Shown piece after piece: positions 1 through 6,968 of a stretch of 64,000 bases of DNA. Source of the DNA: Aeromicrobium fastidiosum (lineage in GTDB: Bacteria > Actinomycetota > Actinomycetes > Propionibacteriales > Nocardioidaceae); contig NZ_JAGIOG010000001.1 in the NCBI RefSeq assembly GCF_017876595.1, positions 620,001 to 684,000 on the forward strand, read 5' to 3'. Both the position numbers and the translations under genes were made by a program. Each line of letters starts with the position of its first letter. Positions within the stretch are counted from its first letter, which is position 1. The notes under the pieces are model-generated. The model ran no database searches. It was not told where the DNA came from and was given only the letters and a program-made list of their open reading frames with translations.

Positions 1-539
1 GCGTACATCCGCAGGAACTCGTCGGGCGACAGGCCGCTGTCGACGAACTCCTGCGGCGGCGGCTGCGCCACGTCGATCGCGAGGCCCACGACGTAGCCGA
101 CGAGCGTCATGACGGCTTCCATCTGCTGCTTGGGCGTGAGGTCGAGACGCATGGCCTGCCTCCCCAGACGGTCGAACATGCGCATGGTGTTGGTCTGCAG
201 GTCGGTGTTGCGCATCAGGAAGATGCCGAGCCACGGCCGGCGCAGCATCTCGTCGTAGAGGGCTACCGACAGCTGCCGCAGGTTCTCGATCGGGTCGGGG
301 TCGTCGAGCAACTGCTCGGTCGCGACCAGCACCTCGCCCATGACGTGGTCGGCGGCGCGGTCGAGCAGCTCGTCCTTGCCGTCCACGTACCAGTAGATGC
401 TGCCGACGCCGCCACCCAGGCGCGATGCCAGCGCGCGGAACGTCAGCGCACCCTCGCCGGCCTCGTCGAGGAGGGCGACGGCGGCCTCGACGACGGCCTC
501 GAGCGAGTGGGACGCCCGGCGGCGTACGGGGGCTGGCAT
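1..539 (-). CDS. TetR-family transcriptional regulator (3' end outside window)
   Basis: The protein starts MPAPVRRRASHSLEAVVEAA and is cut by the left edge of the window, leaving about 179 residues. Residues 10-60 form a TetR-type helix-turn-helix: LTFRALASRLGGGVGSIYWY is the usual recognition region, followed by V-D-G-K-D-E-L-L. The remaining visible part is helical, like TetR ligand-binding domains. It is divergent from the MFS exporter at 642, and the 100 bp between them holds strong inverted repeats, so it probably represses that exporter and itself. The ligand cannot be told from sequence. The family call is firm; the role is inferred from context. Confidence 0.88.
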   Translation of the reverse strand, partial: MPAPVRRRASHSLEAVVEAAVALLDEAGEGALTFRALASRLGGGVGSIYWYVDGKDELLDRAADHVMGEVLVATEQLLDDPDPIENLRQLSVALYDEMLRRPWLGIFLMRNTDLQTNTMRMFDRLGRQAMRLDLTPKQQMEAVMTLVGYVVGLAIDVAQPPPQEFVDSGLSPDEFLRMY

Positions 540-570
540 GAGCCCATTCAACCACCCACTTGCGCTGGAC

Positions 571-620
571 CGAACGACGTTCTATATTTCGAACGTCGTT
601 CGATAACCGAACAACGTTCG
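571..620. promoter_or_regulatory. Operator cluster between tetR and MFS exporter
   Basis: A perfect 12-bp inverted repeat, cgaacgacgttc at 571-582 and gaacgtcgttcg at 591-602, is separated by the AT-rich spacer tatatttc. A third, imperfect copy (gaacaacgttcg) lies at 609-620. The sites fill the gap between the divergent regulator and exporter genes, where a TetR dimer would block both promoters. The repeat is seen directly; binding by the neighbouring TetR protein is inferred. Confidence 0.75.
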
Positions 621-641
621 ATCCACGAAGGAGGTGTCGCC

Positions 642-2117
642 ATGGGTGACACGACCACCCCTCCGGCAGCCGGCCAGTCCGCCAGCTCGTCGCCCCCCAC
701 CCACCAGTCCCTGCGCTCGGCCGCCCTCCCCCTCACCGCCCTGTGCCTCGCCTTCTTCGTCGAGATGGTCGACAACACGCTGCTGTCGATCGCCCTGCCG
801 ACGATCGGGCGCGACCTCGGCGGCGGAACGACCGCGCTGCAGTGGGTCACGGGTGCCTACTCCCTGACCTTCGGCGGACTGCTGCTCACGGCCGGCTCGG
901 CCGCTGACCGCCTCGGCCGCCGCCGCGTGCTGCTGACGGGACTGACCCTGTTCGGGCTCATCAGCCTCGGCGCCCTGGCCGTGTCGTCGCCCGGCGAGCT
1001 CATCGCGCTGCGCGCGGCCCTCGGCGTCGCCGCGGCCATGATGGCCCCCGTCACGATGTCGCTGATCTTCCGGCTGTTCGACGACGAGGCCCTGCGGTCA
1101 CGCTCCATCACGATCGTCATGATCGTCGGCATGTCCGGGTTCGTCCTGGGCCCGTTGCTGGGCGGCACGGCCCTGACCCACGTCGGCTGGGAGTGGCTGC
1201 TCGTCGTCAACGCGCCCGTCGCCCTGATCGCCTGGATCGGTGTCCGCGTCGGCGTGCCGAAGGACCGCCGCGAGGACCTCACCGGCGATGCGCTCGACCT
1301 GCCCGGCGCGGCGCTCAGCGTCCTCGCAATCGGCCTCGGCTGCTACACCCTGACCAGCGGCGTCGAGAACGGCTGGCTGTCGCTGGCCACGTGGGCGTCC
1401 GGCGTCGGATCGCTCGCCGCGGTGATCGCGTTCGTGCGGCACGAGCGGCGGACCGACGCGCCGATGCTCGACCTCGGCATCTTCTCGACGGGGCCCGCCC
1501 GCGGCGCGGCCCTGGCCCAGATGGGCGCCGCGATCACGATGGCCGGGGCGATGTTCGGGCTGATCCTGCACTTCCAGTACGCCTACGGCTGGAGCCCCGT
1601 CCGGGCCGGCCTGGCGAACCTGCCCCTCATCGTCACGATGCTGGCCGCGACGCCACTGTCGGAGCACCTGGCCAAGAAGTACGGGCACCGCATCTCGTGC
1701 CTGATCGGCGCGGTGCTGCTGGCCGGATCACTGGTCGGCCTGGCCTGGTCGGTCGAGCACGGCTACCTCGCGATCGCGATCTCGATGGTCACGATGACGA
1801 TCGGCCTGCGGACCATCATGACGATCTGCGCCATCGCCCTCGTCGAGGCGATGCCCAAGAACCGCACGACGATCGGCGCTGCCCTCAACGACACCGCGCA
1901 GGAGGTCGGCTCGAGCATCGGCACCGCCGTCGTCGGGACGCTCATCGCGGCGCTCGTCACGTCGACCCTGCCCGCGGGCACGTGGACGTCCGCGATGGTC
2001 GCGTCGTTCTTCGACGGCGAGCGCACGACCTACCTGGTGCTGGCCGCGGTCGTCGGCGTCGTGTCGACCTGGGGTGCGCTGTCGCTGACCGACTCGCACA
2101 CGTCGGACGAGCGCTGA
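642..2117 (+). CDS. MFS drug exporter, DHA2-like (14-TM)
   Basis: A 491-residue major facilitator exporter, probably proton-driven and acting in the cytoplasmic membrane. After a hydrophilic N-terminus, TM1 carries the DHA2-type stretch E-M-V-D-N-T-L-L-S-I-A-L-P-T-I. The loop between TM2 and TM3 has the MFS motif A variant GSAADRLGRRR. Length and number of hydrophobic segments fit the 14-TM DHA2 group. The ATG at 642 was chosen because aaggagg lies just before it and it places the operator repeats upstream; the frame stays open further 5' but that part is not protein-like. It is likely repressed by the divergent TetR regulator. The substrate is unknown. Confidence 0.9.
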   Translation: MGDTTTPPAAGQSASSSPPTHQSLRSAALPLTALCLAFFVEMVDNTLLSIALPTIGRDLGGGTTALQWVTGAYSLTFGGLLLTAGSAADRLGRRRVLLTGLTLFGLISLGALAVSSPGELIALRAALGVAAAMMAPVTMSLIFRLFDDEALRSRSITIVMIVGMSGFVLGPLLGGTALTHVGWEWLLVVNAPVALIAWIGVRVGVPKDRREDLTGDALDLPGAALSVLAIGLGCYTLTSGVENGWLSLATWASGVGSLAAVIAFVRHERRTDAPMLDLGIFSTGPARGAALAQMGAAITMAGAMFGLILHFQYAYGWSPVRAGLANLPLIVTMLAATPLSEHLAKKYGHRISCLIGAVLLAGSLVGLAWSVEHGYLAIAISMVTMTIGLRTIMTICAIALVEAMPKNRTTIGAALNDTAQEVGSSIGTAVVGTLIAALVTSTLPAGTWTSAMVASFFDGERTTYLVLAAVVGVVSTWGALSLTDSHTSDER

Positions 2118-2128
2118 GCGGCGACACC

Positions 2129-2158
2129 GCAGGGGCTAAGCAAGCGCTTAGCCCCTGC
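2129..2158. terminator. Strong hairpin after the MFS gene (terminator or operator)
   Basis: A perfect 12-bp stem, gcaggggctaag (2129-2140) with cttagcccctgc (2147-2158), has a 6-nt loop. It sits 11 bp after the MFS stop, so it could end that transcript, but no T-run follows. It also lies within 15 bp of the next start codon, and its centre resembles the AAGCGCTT core of some actinobacterial TetR operators, so it could instead be an operator for the oxidoreductase at 2173. Confidence 0.5.
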
Positions 2159-2172
2159 GCTATCGTCGTGCC

Positions 2173-3132
2173 ATGAAGGCGATCCAGATCACATCACTCG
2201 ACGGCCCCGAGGCACTCGAGCTGCACGACGTCCCCGAACCCGTGGCAGGCGAGGGACAGGTGCTGATCCGTGTGCGCGCGGCCGGCGTCGCCTTTCCCGA
2301 GGTGCTGCTGTCCCGAGGGCTCTATCAGATGAAGCCCGAGCTGCCGTTCGTACCGGGTGCCGAGATCGCCGGTGAGGTCGTCACCGCACCTGAAGGGTCG
2401 GGCTTCGCACCCGGCGACCGCGTCGCGGCCCTGTGCCTCCTGGGTGGGTTCGCCGAGCTCGCCGTCGCACCGGTGACCGAGACGTTCGCACTGCCCGACA
2501 ACATCTCGTTCGAGCAGGGCGCGTCGATCATCTTCAACTACGGCACGGCCTACTTCGCGCTGATCGAGCGCGGCGGGCTTGTGCCCGGCGAGTCGGTGCT
2601 GGTGCAAGGCGCTGCCGGCGGCATCGGCACCGCCGCGATCCAGGTCGCCAAGGCCTTCGGTGCCGGCCGCGTCGTCGCCGTCACCTCGACCGCCGAGAAG
2701 GGCGCCGTCGCGCTCGAGGCAGGTGCCGACGAGTTCGTGCTGGCCGACGGGTTCAAGGATGCCGTCGTCGCGGGCGGCAAGGTCGACGTCGTCGTCGACC
2801 CGGTCGGCGGCGACCGCTTCACCGACTCGCTGCGCTGCCTCAAGGACGACGGCCGGGTGCTCGTGATCGGATTCACCGCCGGCGACATCCCCACCGTCAA
2901 GGTCAACCGACTGCTGCTCAACAACGTCTCGGTCGTCGGCGTCGGCTGGGGCGCCTACGTGATGCAGCGCCCGGGCCACATCGGCACCGAGTGGGCGGCG
3001 CTCGAACCGCACCTGGCCAGCGGCGCACTCACCCCTGTCATCGGGCCGTCGTTCCCGCTCGCCGAGGCGTCGAAGGCATTGCTGACTCTCGACGAGCGGC
3101 GGGCGACCGGCAAGGTGCTGATCACGCCTTAG
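2173..3132 (+). CDS. Quinone oxidoreductase-like, zinc-free MDR family
   Basis: A 319-residue medium-chain dehydrogenase/reductase like NADPH:quinone oxidoreductase (QOR). The N-terminal GroES-like half (1-120) lacks the structural-zinc cysteine cluster of alcohol dehydrogenases. The Rossmann half has the nucleotide motif AAGGIGTAAIQVAKAFGA near residue 150. It probably reduces a quinone, enal or similar electrophile with NADPH in the cytoplasm. The start sits about 10 bp after a TATCGT -10-like box, so the message may be leaderless. It stands alone between the efflux pair and the HNH gene. The exact substrate cannot be assigned. Confidence 0.85.
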   Translation: MKAIQITSLDGPEALELHDVPEPVAGEGQVLIRVRAAGVAFPEVLLSRGLYQMKPELPFVPGAEIAGEVVTAPEGSGFAPGDRVAALCLLGGFAELAVAPVTETFALPDNISFEQGASIIFNYGTAYFALIERGGLVPGESVLVQGAAGGIGTAAIQVAKAFGAGRVVAVTSTAEKGAVALEAGADEFVLADGFKDAVVAGGKVDVVVDPVGGDRFTDSLRCLKDDGRVLVIGFTAGDIPTVKVNRLLLNNVSVVGVGWGAYVMQRPGHIGTEWAALEPHLASGALTPVIGPSFPLAEASKALLTLDERRATGKVLITP

Positions 3133-3164
3133 TGCTGCAATCACGGGACTTTGTACCCTGATGT

Positions 3165-3180
3165 TCGAACACCTATTCGA
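3165..3180. promoter_or_regulatory. Probable LexA (SOS) box upstream of HNH gene
   Basis: The sequence tcgaac-acct-attcga matches the actinobacterial LexA consensus TCGAAC-N4-GTTCGA at 11 of 12 defined positions. It lies just before the ATG at 3194. SOS boxes in front of 13E12-repeat HNH genes are established for Mycobacterium tuberculosis, so damage-inducible expression is plausible here. LexA binding itself is inferred. Confidence 0.6.
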
Positions 3181-3193
3181 ACACAATTGGCAC

Positions 3194-4450
3194 ATGGACC
3201 CGCAGCCGACCCTCGACGCGATGAACGCCACGGCGCGCGTCCTGACGTCGGGCGACGTTCGGGAGCAGCTCCACGCCCTGCAGATCCTGAGCGATGCCGT
3301 CGACGGTGCAAAGGCGGCGCTCCTGGCCGACCTCGACACCTCCAAGGACTACGAGATCGACGGCGCAGCAACGCTCAACGCGTGGGTGCGCAACCAGCTG
3401 CGAGCCAGCACCAAGCAGGCCTCGATCCTCGTGCGCAACGCCCAGGCCCTGCGCGACCTCCACGTGGTCGCCGAGGCGGCGCTGGCAGGTCAGATCGGCT
3501 CCGCGCACGTGCAGGCCTTCGTTTACGGCCTCAAGCACGTCGGGATCGAGGTGATGCGTCAGCACGAGCAGGTCCTGGTCGACGTGGCACTCGAGAACGG
3601 TCCGGGCGAGCTGTTCGAGGTCGTCAAGCACCTCAAGGACGTCCTGCACCCCGAAGATCTCGACGAGAGGTGGAAGGACGGCATGGACAAGGAGGACTTC
3701 GCCGTCGACGCCGTCCCCGACGGCTGGCACGTCACGGGGTTCCTCAACACCACGACCGGGGCAAAGCTCAAGCGCGTCCTCGATTCCATCTCCGCTCCCC
3801 ACGACAAGCACGACGACAGGTCGGGGGCGCAGCGCCGGGTCCAGGGGCTCGACGACCTGCTGTCGTCGATCCTCGCCAACGGTCTGCCCGACGACAAGGG
3901 CGTCAAGCCGCACATGACGGTCTACGCCGACGCTGACACGGTTGCCGCAGCGGCCGAACGCGTCAAGCAGGAGACCGAGAAGCCGTGGCGCACGCCCGAC
4001 CCCATGCCGGACGTCGAGCCGGCCACCCTGGCCGGCCACGGCCATATCGGACCCCACCTGCTCATGTACTTTCTGTGCATCTCCGACGTCACGGCGTTCC
4101 TGATGAAGGCCGGCGGCGGCTGGCGACAGGACCAGGTGCTCAACGCCGGCCGCACCCGCCGCCTCGCGACGCAGAAGCAGCGCCTCTCGGTTCTCGCCCG
4201 CCAGAAGGGCGTGTGCGCCACACCCGGTTGCCAGCACACACACCTGGAGATCCACCACACCGTCTGGTACTCCCGCGGCGGTCGGACCGACCTCGACCTC
4301 CTCGTCGGGCTCTGCGTCAGGTGCCACCATCTCCTGCACCGCGGCGGACTGCACATCACCGGCGACGCTGTCACGGGCTTCATCTTCACCAACCGTGACC
4401 ACCAGCCACTGCGGCGACGACGACGAAGCAGCTACCGCCGAGCCGCCTGA
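3194..4450 (+). CDS. 13E12-repeat family HNH endonuclease (DUF222)
   Basis: A 418-residue protein with an N-terminal helical DUF222 region (about 1-300) and a C-terminal HNH nuclease fold (about 335-400). The HNH part shows C-A-T-P-G-C, then THLEIHHTVWYSRGGRTDLD, then C-V-R-C-H-H-LLH, giving the zinc cysteines and metal-binding histidines. The family is common and multicopy in actinobacteria; the true substrate is not settled. An ATG at 3161 is in frame, but the LexA box would then be coding, so 3194 is preferred. A second member lies at 16993-18123. Its 3' end overlaps the opposing acetyltransferase gene by 19 bp. Confidence 0.85.
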   Translation: MDPQPTLDAMNATARVLTSGDVREQLHALQILSDAVDGAKAALLADLDTSKDYEIDGAATLNAWVRNQLRASTKQASILVRNAQALRDLHVVAEAALAGQIGSAHVQAFVYGLKHVGIEVMRQHEQVLVDVALENGPGELFEVVKHLKDVLHPEDLDERWKDGMDKEDFAVDAVPDGWHVTGFLNTTTGAKLKRVLDSISAPHDKHDDRSGAQRRVQGLDDLLSSILANGLPDDKGVKPHMTVYADADTVAAAAERVKQETEKPWRTPDPMPDVEPATLAGHGHIGPHLLMYFLCISDVTAFLMKAGGGWRQDQVLNAGRTRRLATQKQRLSVLARQKGVCATPGCQHTHLEIHHTVWYSRGGRTDLDLLVGLCVRCHHLLHRGGLHITGDAVTGFIFTNRDHQPLRRRRRSSYRRAA

Positions 4451-4995
4451 CGCCCCCGGTCCGGCGGCCCGTCGCCATGCCCGGGTTGAGGCAGCTCGTC
4501 GCGGGTGACGAAGGCCAGCTGGGCAGTCTTGTCGGGCAGCTCGACGACGTCGCTGCGGCGCAGCCCGGCCCGCTCGAACCGGGCGATCGAGGCCGCGTTG
4601 CGGACGTCCGGCTCGACCACGATGCGCTGCACCGCGGGGTCGGACAACACGACGCCGAACAGGTACTCCAAGAGGTGCCCCGTGAAGCCCGGTTCCGGCA
4701 CGTCGGCCGGACCGACGAACAGGTGGCAGCCGAGGTCACCTTCCTGCACGTCGTACGTCTCGCCGACGGCGTCGTGCTGCGGCTCGTAGGTCTGGAAGAT
4801 CGCGACCGGTCGGTCGTCACGGTGCACGAGGTAGGCGTGATGGGTCGACAGGCCGTCGAGGAACGCATAGACCTCGCCGACCTCGTCGCGGGTGTACGTC
4901 GTCATCCCCCAGAACTCGGCACGCGGCTGCGTCACCCACGCGTGCAGCAGGTCGAGGTCGCCGACCGGGTCGACGGGGCGGTGCGTGAACGTCAT
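4432..4995 (-). CDS. desC: Siderophore hydroxamate acyltransferase (DesC/AlcB-like GNAT)
   Basis: A 187-residue GNAT protein of the IucB/AlcB/DesC group, which acylates N-hydroxycadaverine or similar hydroxylamines from an acyl-CoA to form the hydroxamate. Typical family features are LHAWVTQPRAEFWGM near residue 17, G-D-L-G-C-H-L-F-V-G and the CoA-side R-I-V-V-E-P-D-V-R-N. The start overlaps the acylase stop (ATGA), making it the last gene of the operon. It resembles the N-terminal domain of the fused protein at 6965-9274, so the operon has two acyltransferases. Succinyl versus acetyl preference cannot be read from sequence. Confidence 0.85.
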   Translation of the reverse strand: MTFTHRPVDPVGDLDLLHAWVTQPRAEFWGMTTYTRDEVGEVYAFLDGLSTHHAYLVHRDDRPVAIFQTYEPQHDAVGETYDVQEGDLGCHLFVGPADVPEPGFTGHLLEYLFGVVLSDPAVQRIVVEPDVRNAASIARFERAGLRRSDVVELPDKTAQLAFVTRDELPQPGHGDGPPDRGRQAARR

Positions 4996-6968
4996 GGCTG
5001 CTCCTGAGGGATAGGCACGAGACGGCCTGCGGCCCAGTGCTCGAGCTGGTCGTGGTGGTGCGGGTCGGCTGGGTCGCCGGACGCGCCGAGCGGCACGATC
5101 CACCGGCTGGCAGAGCGGTCGGCGAGGTCCCACACGTAGCGGGCGACGGGCCCCCTGAGCACCACGTCGGTGACGCCCGGGACGCTCGACGTCGACAGGA
5201 CACACTCGGTGTCGCCAGACAGGGCGACCGCAGGGACGCCGGCCGGTGCCCACACGTGCGTCGCGCCCCACGTGGCGGGCGCGCCGGTGCGGCCGATCTC
5301 CTCGAGTGCCTGCCCCGCCAGCGACACGAGATCGATGCCCCACGGGGTCGGCGTGCGCGCCAGCAGACGGTCGAGCTCTTGCGCCAAGCGACCGGTCAGG
5401 TCGGTCCACGGGTCGAACAGTGCCGGGTACGGCGACGCCTCTCGCAATCCCCCGAAGGCCGGCTGCTCGGCGAGCAGCCGCACCAGGGCGCCCCGCACCG
5501 CCGCGAACGTCGCGGCACCGGCACTGTCGGCATCCATGCGCCCGTCCCAGGAGTCGATGACGGCGCGCACCCGCTCGGCGTCCTCCCCGAGATCGATGGC
5601 ACGGCCGAGCAGCCCTCGCAGCGCGAAGGAAGGAGCCAGCGTCGTGTCGACGTGGAGCGCGGCGGCGTCAGCGACCGTGAGGTCGTCGAGGTCCCCGATC
5701 AGGGTGCGGAGCCGGTCGGCCCGGTGCGGCGGAGCGAACTCGTGACCCACCGCGGCACTCTCGGGCCCACGACGCTCGTTGGCCGTGACGAGAACGTCGT
5801 CCGGCGCGAGCTCGGTGGCCGGCAGCGGGTCGAGCCAGCCCGTCCAGGCATGGCGCTCGTCCCACGCCGGGACGGGCACGCGTCGGGCCTGCTCGTCGCG
5901 CGTCGGCACGCGTCCGGCCACCCGGTAACGGGTGCGGCCGGTGCGATCGGCGATGACGACGTTGTTGACGGGCAGCACCCACCGGTCGAGCGCTCGGTCG
6001 ACGTCCTCGACCGAGCGCGACCGCAGCAGCGGCACGATCGCGTCGAAGCCGAGATCGCGCCCGACGCGGGCCGAGGTGCGCAGGCTGAGCCCCTCTCCGG
6101 TGTCCGGTCCGCCGACGACCACAGGGCCCTGACGTGTCACGACGACCTCGACGTCGATCGGGTCGGCTCCGCGGACGGCGATCGTCTCGGTGCGGACGTC
6201 CGCGGCGTACCAGCCCTCGGACCCCTTGGCCTCGACACCGTCTCCGGTGCGGCGCAGGTGCTCGATGAACAGGTCCTCGTAGTCGGCCATCGCATTCGTG
6301 ATGGCCCACGCGACGTCGCCCGCGTGGGCGAAGTGCTGCACCCCGGGCACGCCCGGAAAGGCCAGCCCGACGACGTCGACGCCGGGGCAGACCAGGCGCA
6401 CCTGCTGGTAGACGCCCGGCGACTCCAGCACGCGGTGCGGGTCGCCGGCGATCATGGGGCTGCCCGACGCCGTCCGGCCGCCGCCGGCGACCCAGGCGTT
6501 GCTGCCCGACAGGGCCGGGCCCTCACCGCCGATGAGGTCGAGCGCGTCGTCGCCGAGCGTCGCCGCGACCCTCGCTCGCCACAGCTTGGTCGCGAACGTC
6601 CCGAACAGGGCGTGCTGGACGAGGAAGATGCCGAGCGGCGTCCACGGCATCCACGTGCCCGGCTGCCGGCGCACCAGCGCGGACTCGATGCCCGCGACGT
6701 ACGCCGAGCAGAACCGTTGCGTCTCCGCTCCCATCCGGTCGAAGCACGCACGGGCGGTCTCGGCCAGCAGCGACTGCCGGGCGAACACGTCCCAGCCCGC
6801 TCCCGCGATGCCCAGCACCTCCGAGGTGCGGCCCTCGAGGTGCAGGCGGTCGAGCTCGATCTGGTCGCCGCGGTCGATCGCGGTGACGCGGCCCTGCTCG
6901 TGGGCGAGGTCGTCGATCGACGTGCCCCGGATCGTGGGCACCCCGAACGCGTCCCGGGTGACGCTCAC
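4992..6968 (-). CDS. Penicillin acylase-family Ntn hydrolase in siderophore operon
   Basis: A 658-residue N-terminal-nucleophile hydrolase of the penicillin amidase (S45) family. The start is a GTG overlapping the upstream stop (GTGA). Family landmarks are the alpha-chain RDAFGVPTIRG and the autoprocessing site at G155-S156 in PALSGSNAWVAGG; S156 would become the nucleophile of the beta chain after self-cleavage. A G-D-P-H-R motif follows, as in the family. No signal peptide is seen, unlike periplasmic penicillin acylases and PvdQ. It lies inside the siderophore operon with ATGA overlaps on both sides, so a role in trimming, deacylating or hydrolysing the siderophore or a precursor is likely but unproven. 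Confidence 0.85.
   Translation of the reverse strand: MSVTRDAFGVPTIRGTSIDDLAHEQGRVTAIDRGDQIELDRLHLEGRTSEVLGIAGAGWDVFARQSLLAETARACFDRMGAETQRFCSAYVAGIESALVRRQPGTWMPWTPLGIFLVQHALFGTFATKLWRARVAATLGDDALDLIGGEGPALSGSNAWVAGGGRTASGSPMIAGDPHRVLESPGVYQQVRLVCPGVDVVGLAFPGVPGVQHFAHAGDVAWAITNAMADYEDLFIEHLRRTGDGVEAKGSEGWYAADVRTETIAVRGADPIDVEVVVTRQGPVVVGGPDTGEGLSLRTSARVGRDLGFDAIVPLLRSRSVEDVDRALDRWVLPVNNVVIADRTGRTRYRVAGRVPTRDEQARRVPVPAWDERHAWTGWLDPLPATELAPDDVLVTANERRGPESAAVGHEFAPPHRADRLRTLIGDLDDLTVADAAALHVDTTLAPSFALRGLLGRAIDLGEDAERVRAVIDSWDGRMDADSAGAATFAAVRGALVRLLAEQPAFGGLREASPYPALFDPWTDLTGRLAQELDRLLARTPTPWGIDLVSLAGQALEEIGRTGAPATWGATHVWAPAGVPAVALSGDTECVLSTSSVPGVTDVVLRGPVARYVWDLADRSASRWIVPLGASGDPADPHHHDQLEHWAAGRLVPIPQEQP

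Noticed and set aside
345..641. Upstream in-frame extension of the MFS exporter gene
   Set aside because: It is antisense to the TetR gene, runs through the operator repeats and is not protein-like; the ribosome site before 642 is strong.
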